Below are positions 5,214-6,753 of a stretch of DNA of 6,753 nt, piece after piece. The position numbers and the translations under genes were made by a program. The notes beneath the pieces are model-generated. The model saw only the letters and a list, made by a program, of their open reading frames with translations. It was not told the DNA's origin and ran no database searches. This DNA comes from an uncultured Sphingomonadales bacterium (lineage in GTDB: Bacteria; Pseudomonadota; Alphaproteobacteria; Sphingomonadales; Sphingomonadaceae): contig CAIWFP010000249.1 of assembly GCA_903911985.1 (NCBI GenBank), forward strand, positions 1-6,753. Direction: 5' to 3'. Positions within the stretch are counted from its first letter, which is position 1; every line of letters starts with the position of its first letter.

Positions 5214-5879
5214 ATGCCATCGCCTTATCGTGCTCCCCGTGTTTCCGGCCGCCGTGATTGTGGCCTGCGTAACCTGTTCTTGGGCCTGTTCTTGGGGCTG
5301 TGGGTCGTTTTGGGGTTGATACTATCCCCGGCAGCCATGGCGCAGGACGCCCCTCGCAGCGGAGAGGGCGTTACCAGCCCCGGGGTGCTTTCCGGCCGCT
5401 TTGCCGCGCCGTGGCAGGGCACATGGGTAAGCCCCGATGGCCACGCCTGGACCGGCAACTGGCCCGGCGATCTGCTGACCCCGGATGGTCGCGCGGTGGG
5501 GGCGGCGGAATTCGAGCACCTTCAGGGCACGGCCTTCCTCGTTATCCACCCGCGAGTGGCGAGGGATGGCGAGGACTGGACTGCCGTGTGGGTGGGGGAA
5601 TGCCGGGGCAGGTTGCATGACGGTGGCTTTGCAAATGGCGGCATGCAGAGGGACAGCTGTGGCAGCTGGCTGCGCTATTATCGGCATTTGGGCCTGATCT
5701 ACCCGGATTATGGCTATGCGGTTCCGGTTAATCTGCTGCTGTCGCGCCGCGCGGGTTGTGCCTGTCGCACGGTGACGGTTACCGAATATGCCGCCCACCG
5801 GGCAGGCGCGCGGCACAGTTTGCGCAGACATGCCGCACGCAGGCATGGCAAGGGCAAGCTGATCCGGGTCGCTCGCTAA
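5214..5879 (+). CDS. Secreted four-cysteine hypothetical protein
   Basis: I do not recognise this 221-residue protein. It has a good Sec signal peptide: a basic N-region (RAPRVSGRRDCGLR), a hydrophobic core at about 21-41 (LFLGLFLGLWVVLGLILSP) and a likely cleavage after AAMA at residue 43, before QDAP. The mature part starts with a tryptophan- and glycine-rich section (WQGTW 67-71, DGHAWTGNW 75-83) and then holds four cysteines at 130, 149, 182 and 184, an even number that could form two disulfides in the periplasm. The last 27 residues are strongly basic (HSLRRHAARRHGKGK). There is no lipobox and no second membrane segment. It is divergent from the dehydrogenase gene, with 112 bases between starts, and converges on the OmpA-family gene with 32 bases between stops. 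A periplasmic or surface role is inferred only from the export signal. Confidence 0.75.
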   Translation: MPSPYRAPRVSGRRDCGLRNLFLGLFLGLWVVLGLILSPAAMAQDAPRSGEGVTSPGVLSGRFAAPWQGTWVSPDGHAWTGNWPGDLLTPDGRAVGAAEFEHLQGTAFLVIHPRVARDGEDWTAVWVGECRGRLHDGGFANGGMQRDSCGSWLRYYRHLGLIYPDYGYAVPVNLLLSRRAGCACRTVTVTEYAAHRAGARHSLRRHAARRHGKGKLIRVAR

Positions 5880-5911
5880 GGTTTCGCGCGATTGGATAGA
5901 ACCCTGCCCGC

Positions 5912-6646
5912 CTATTGCCCCGAGGCCGCTCTGGCCGCGCGGACCTGTTCGTCGCTTACCGGCACGATCTTGATTTCCACGCGGCGGTTGCGGGCGCGGC
6001 CTTCGAGGGTGGCGTTGTCGGCGACCGGATAGGTGGCGGCAAAGCCCTGCGCGCGGATGCGGGCCGGGGAGACGCCCTGAATGCTCAGAAAATCCGCCAC
6101 GGCGCGCGCGCGGTATTCCGACAGGGTTTGATTATGCATGGGGGTGCCGGTGGAATCGGTGTGGCCATACACATCCACCAGACTGTTGGGATAGGCGCGC
6201 AGGCTTTCCGCGATCTTGCTCAGGGTGCTCTGGAATTCGGGGCGGAGCATATAGGAATCGATATCGAAGGTGACACCGTCCGGCAGGCTGACAAGGATGG
6301 CCTTGTTGTCGTCCACCTTGGCAATGGCGATGCCGGTGCCCTCGGTCTTTTCCCTCAGCTCCTTGTATTGCTTGTCCATCGTGTAGCCGATGGAGCCGCC
6401 GACCACGCCGCCAATGCCCGCGCCAATAATGCGCCCACCCGCGCCGCCCAGAACCCCGCCCAGCAGGATGCCGCCGACCACGCCCACGCCCACGCCGATC
6501 GCCGCGCGGGAGACATGGCGGTGCCCGGTGTTGGGATCGGTGACGCAGCCAGCCGTGGTGAGCGAAAGGGCGGCGAGCGTGGCCACCGCGAGGCGGGCCT
6601 TGCCGGGGGTGGGGGCTGCGCTGCGCGATTTTTCGGATGGGGACAT
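5912..6646 (-). CDS. OmpA-family lipoprotein with glycine-zipper domain
   Basis: The 244-residue protein is built like YiaD-type outer-membrane lipoproteins. Residues 17-33 are a signal peptide ending in a lipobox-like TTAGC, so Cys34 is the probable lipidated residue. A glycine zipper follows at about 48-88 (GVGVGVVGGILLGGVLGG and onward), which may insert in or associate with the membrane. The OmpA C-terminal domain covers about 115-228, with GHTDSTG (161-167), LSEYRARAV (175-183) and RARNRRVEIKI (217-227). Asp164 and Arg179 correspond to the residues that bind diaminopimelate in peptidoglycan in studied OmpA domains, so the protein should tether the outer membrane to the cell wall. The ATG at 6646 has agga 9 bases upstream. 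The N-region before the signal core is longer than usual (MSPSEKSRSAAPTPGK). A possible extended -10 promoter and a 12-base tandem repeat lie upstream. Confidence 0.9.
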   Translation of the reverse strand: MSPSEKSRSAAPTPGKARLAVATLAALSLTTAGCVTDPNTGHRHVSRAAIGVGVGVVGGILLGGVLGGAGGRIIGAGIGGVVGGSIGYTMDKQYKELREKTEGTGIAIAKVDDNKAILVSLPDGVTFDIDSYMLRPEFQSTLSKIAESLRAYPNSLVDVYGHTDSTGTPMHNQTLSEYRARAVADFLSIQGVSPARIRAQGFAATYPVADNATLEGRARNRRVEIKIVPVSDEQVRAARAASGQ

Positions 6647-6673
6647 GATGCGAATTCCTGAAGGGCTTTGCCG

Positions 6674-6706
6674 GAGTGGGGGCCCGAGTGGGGGCCGGAG
6701 CGGGGC
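6674..6706. repeat. Three 12-base tandem repeats upstream of the ompA-family gene
   Basis: Units start at 6674, 6686 and 6698. The first two share gagtgggggcc exactly and the third is the diverged gagcggggc. They lie 28-60 bases before the ATG at 6646, so they are within the predicted leader, and on the transcript they are runs of C separated by CTC. Confidence 0.75.
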
Positions 6707-6727
6707 AGGGTTAACGGGTCTGGGCGG

Positions 6728-6736
6728 ATTCTATCA
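6728..6736 (-). promoter_or_regulatory. Possible extended -10 promoter of the ompA-family gene
   Basis: On the minus strand this reads tgatagaat, i.e. TG, one base, then TAGAAT, a one-mismatch -10 hexamer. It would give a start near 6721 and a leader of about 75 bases. The -35 region lies close to the window edge and no good match is visible. Confidence 0.4.
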
Positions 6737-6753
6737 CGAGGAAAGGGCGCGGA

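Noticed and set aside
5880..5911. Terminator in the 32-base gap between the hypothetical protein and the ompA-family gene
   Set aside because: Only a weak imperfect inverted repeat is present, with no T-run on either strand.
1..6753. A mobile element, defence island or biosynthetic cluster
   Set aside because: The genes are mostly housekeeping or envelope families in alternating orientation; no transposase, integrase, nuclease, toxin-antitoxin or cluster-type enzymes are encoded, and no direct repeats bound a block.

Overview
The window is high-GC, gene-dense DNA that looks like an alphaproteobacterial chromosome, most likely a sphingomonad (Novosphingobium/Sphingomonas type). This placement is an inference from the fdxA-carD pairing, the protein families present and the base composition. 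No tRNA, rRNA, CRISPR array, transposase, integrase or phage gene is visible.

Layout from left to right: the 3' part of the seven-iron ferredoxin gene fdxA (+, cut by the window edge); a 351-base gap holding a likely terminator, a strong extended -10 promoter and a long structured leader; a CarD/CdnL-type RNA polymerase-binding regulator (+) with a clear intrinsic terminator; a 333-base gap of hairpin-rich repeat-like DNA; a two-domain TsaC/Sua5 threonylcarbamoyl-AMP synthase (-); divergent from it, a DUF815 P-loop ATPase (+); a convergent gap with a second copy of the palindromic repeat; a membrane-anchored or exported sorbosone dehydrogenase-like beta-propeller protein, probably PQQ-dependent (-); divergent from that, an unrecognised secreted four-cysteine protein (+); and, converging on it, a glycine-zipper OmpA-family lipoprotein (-).

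The genes form short, mostly single-gene transcription units that alternate in direction and do not make one pathway. fdxA supplies low-potential electron transfer, carD tunes transcription initiation, tsaC makes the intermediate for the t6A modification of tRNA, and the right half encodes three envelope or periplasmic proteins. I see no convincing new multi-gene system. The points most worth a second look are in non-coding DNA: the carD promoter, whose perfect -10 element with T at -7 fits a negative-autoregulation model; the structured carD leader; the related palindromic elements in the carD/tsaC and DUF815/dehydrogenase convergent gaps; and a 12-base tandem repeat in the ompA-family leader.
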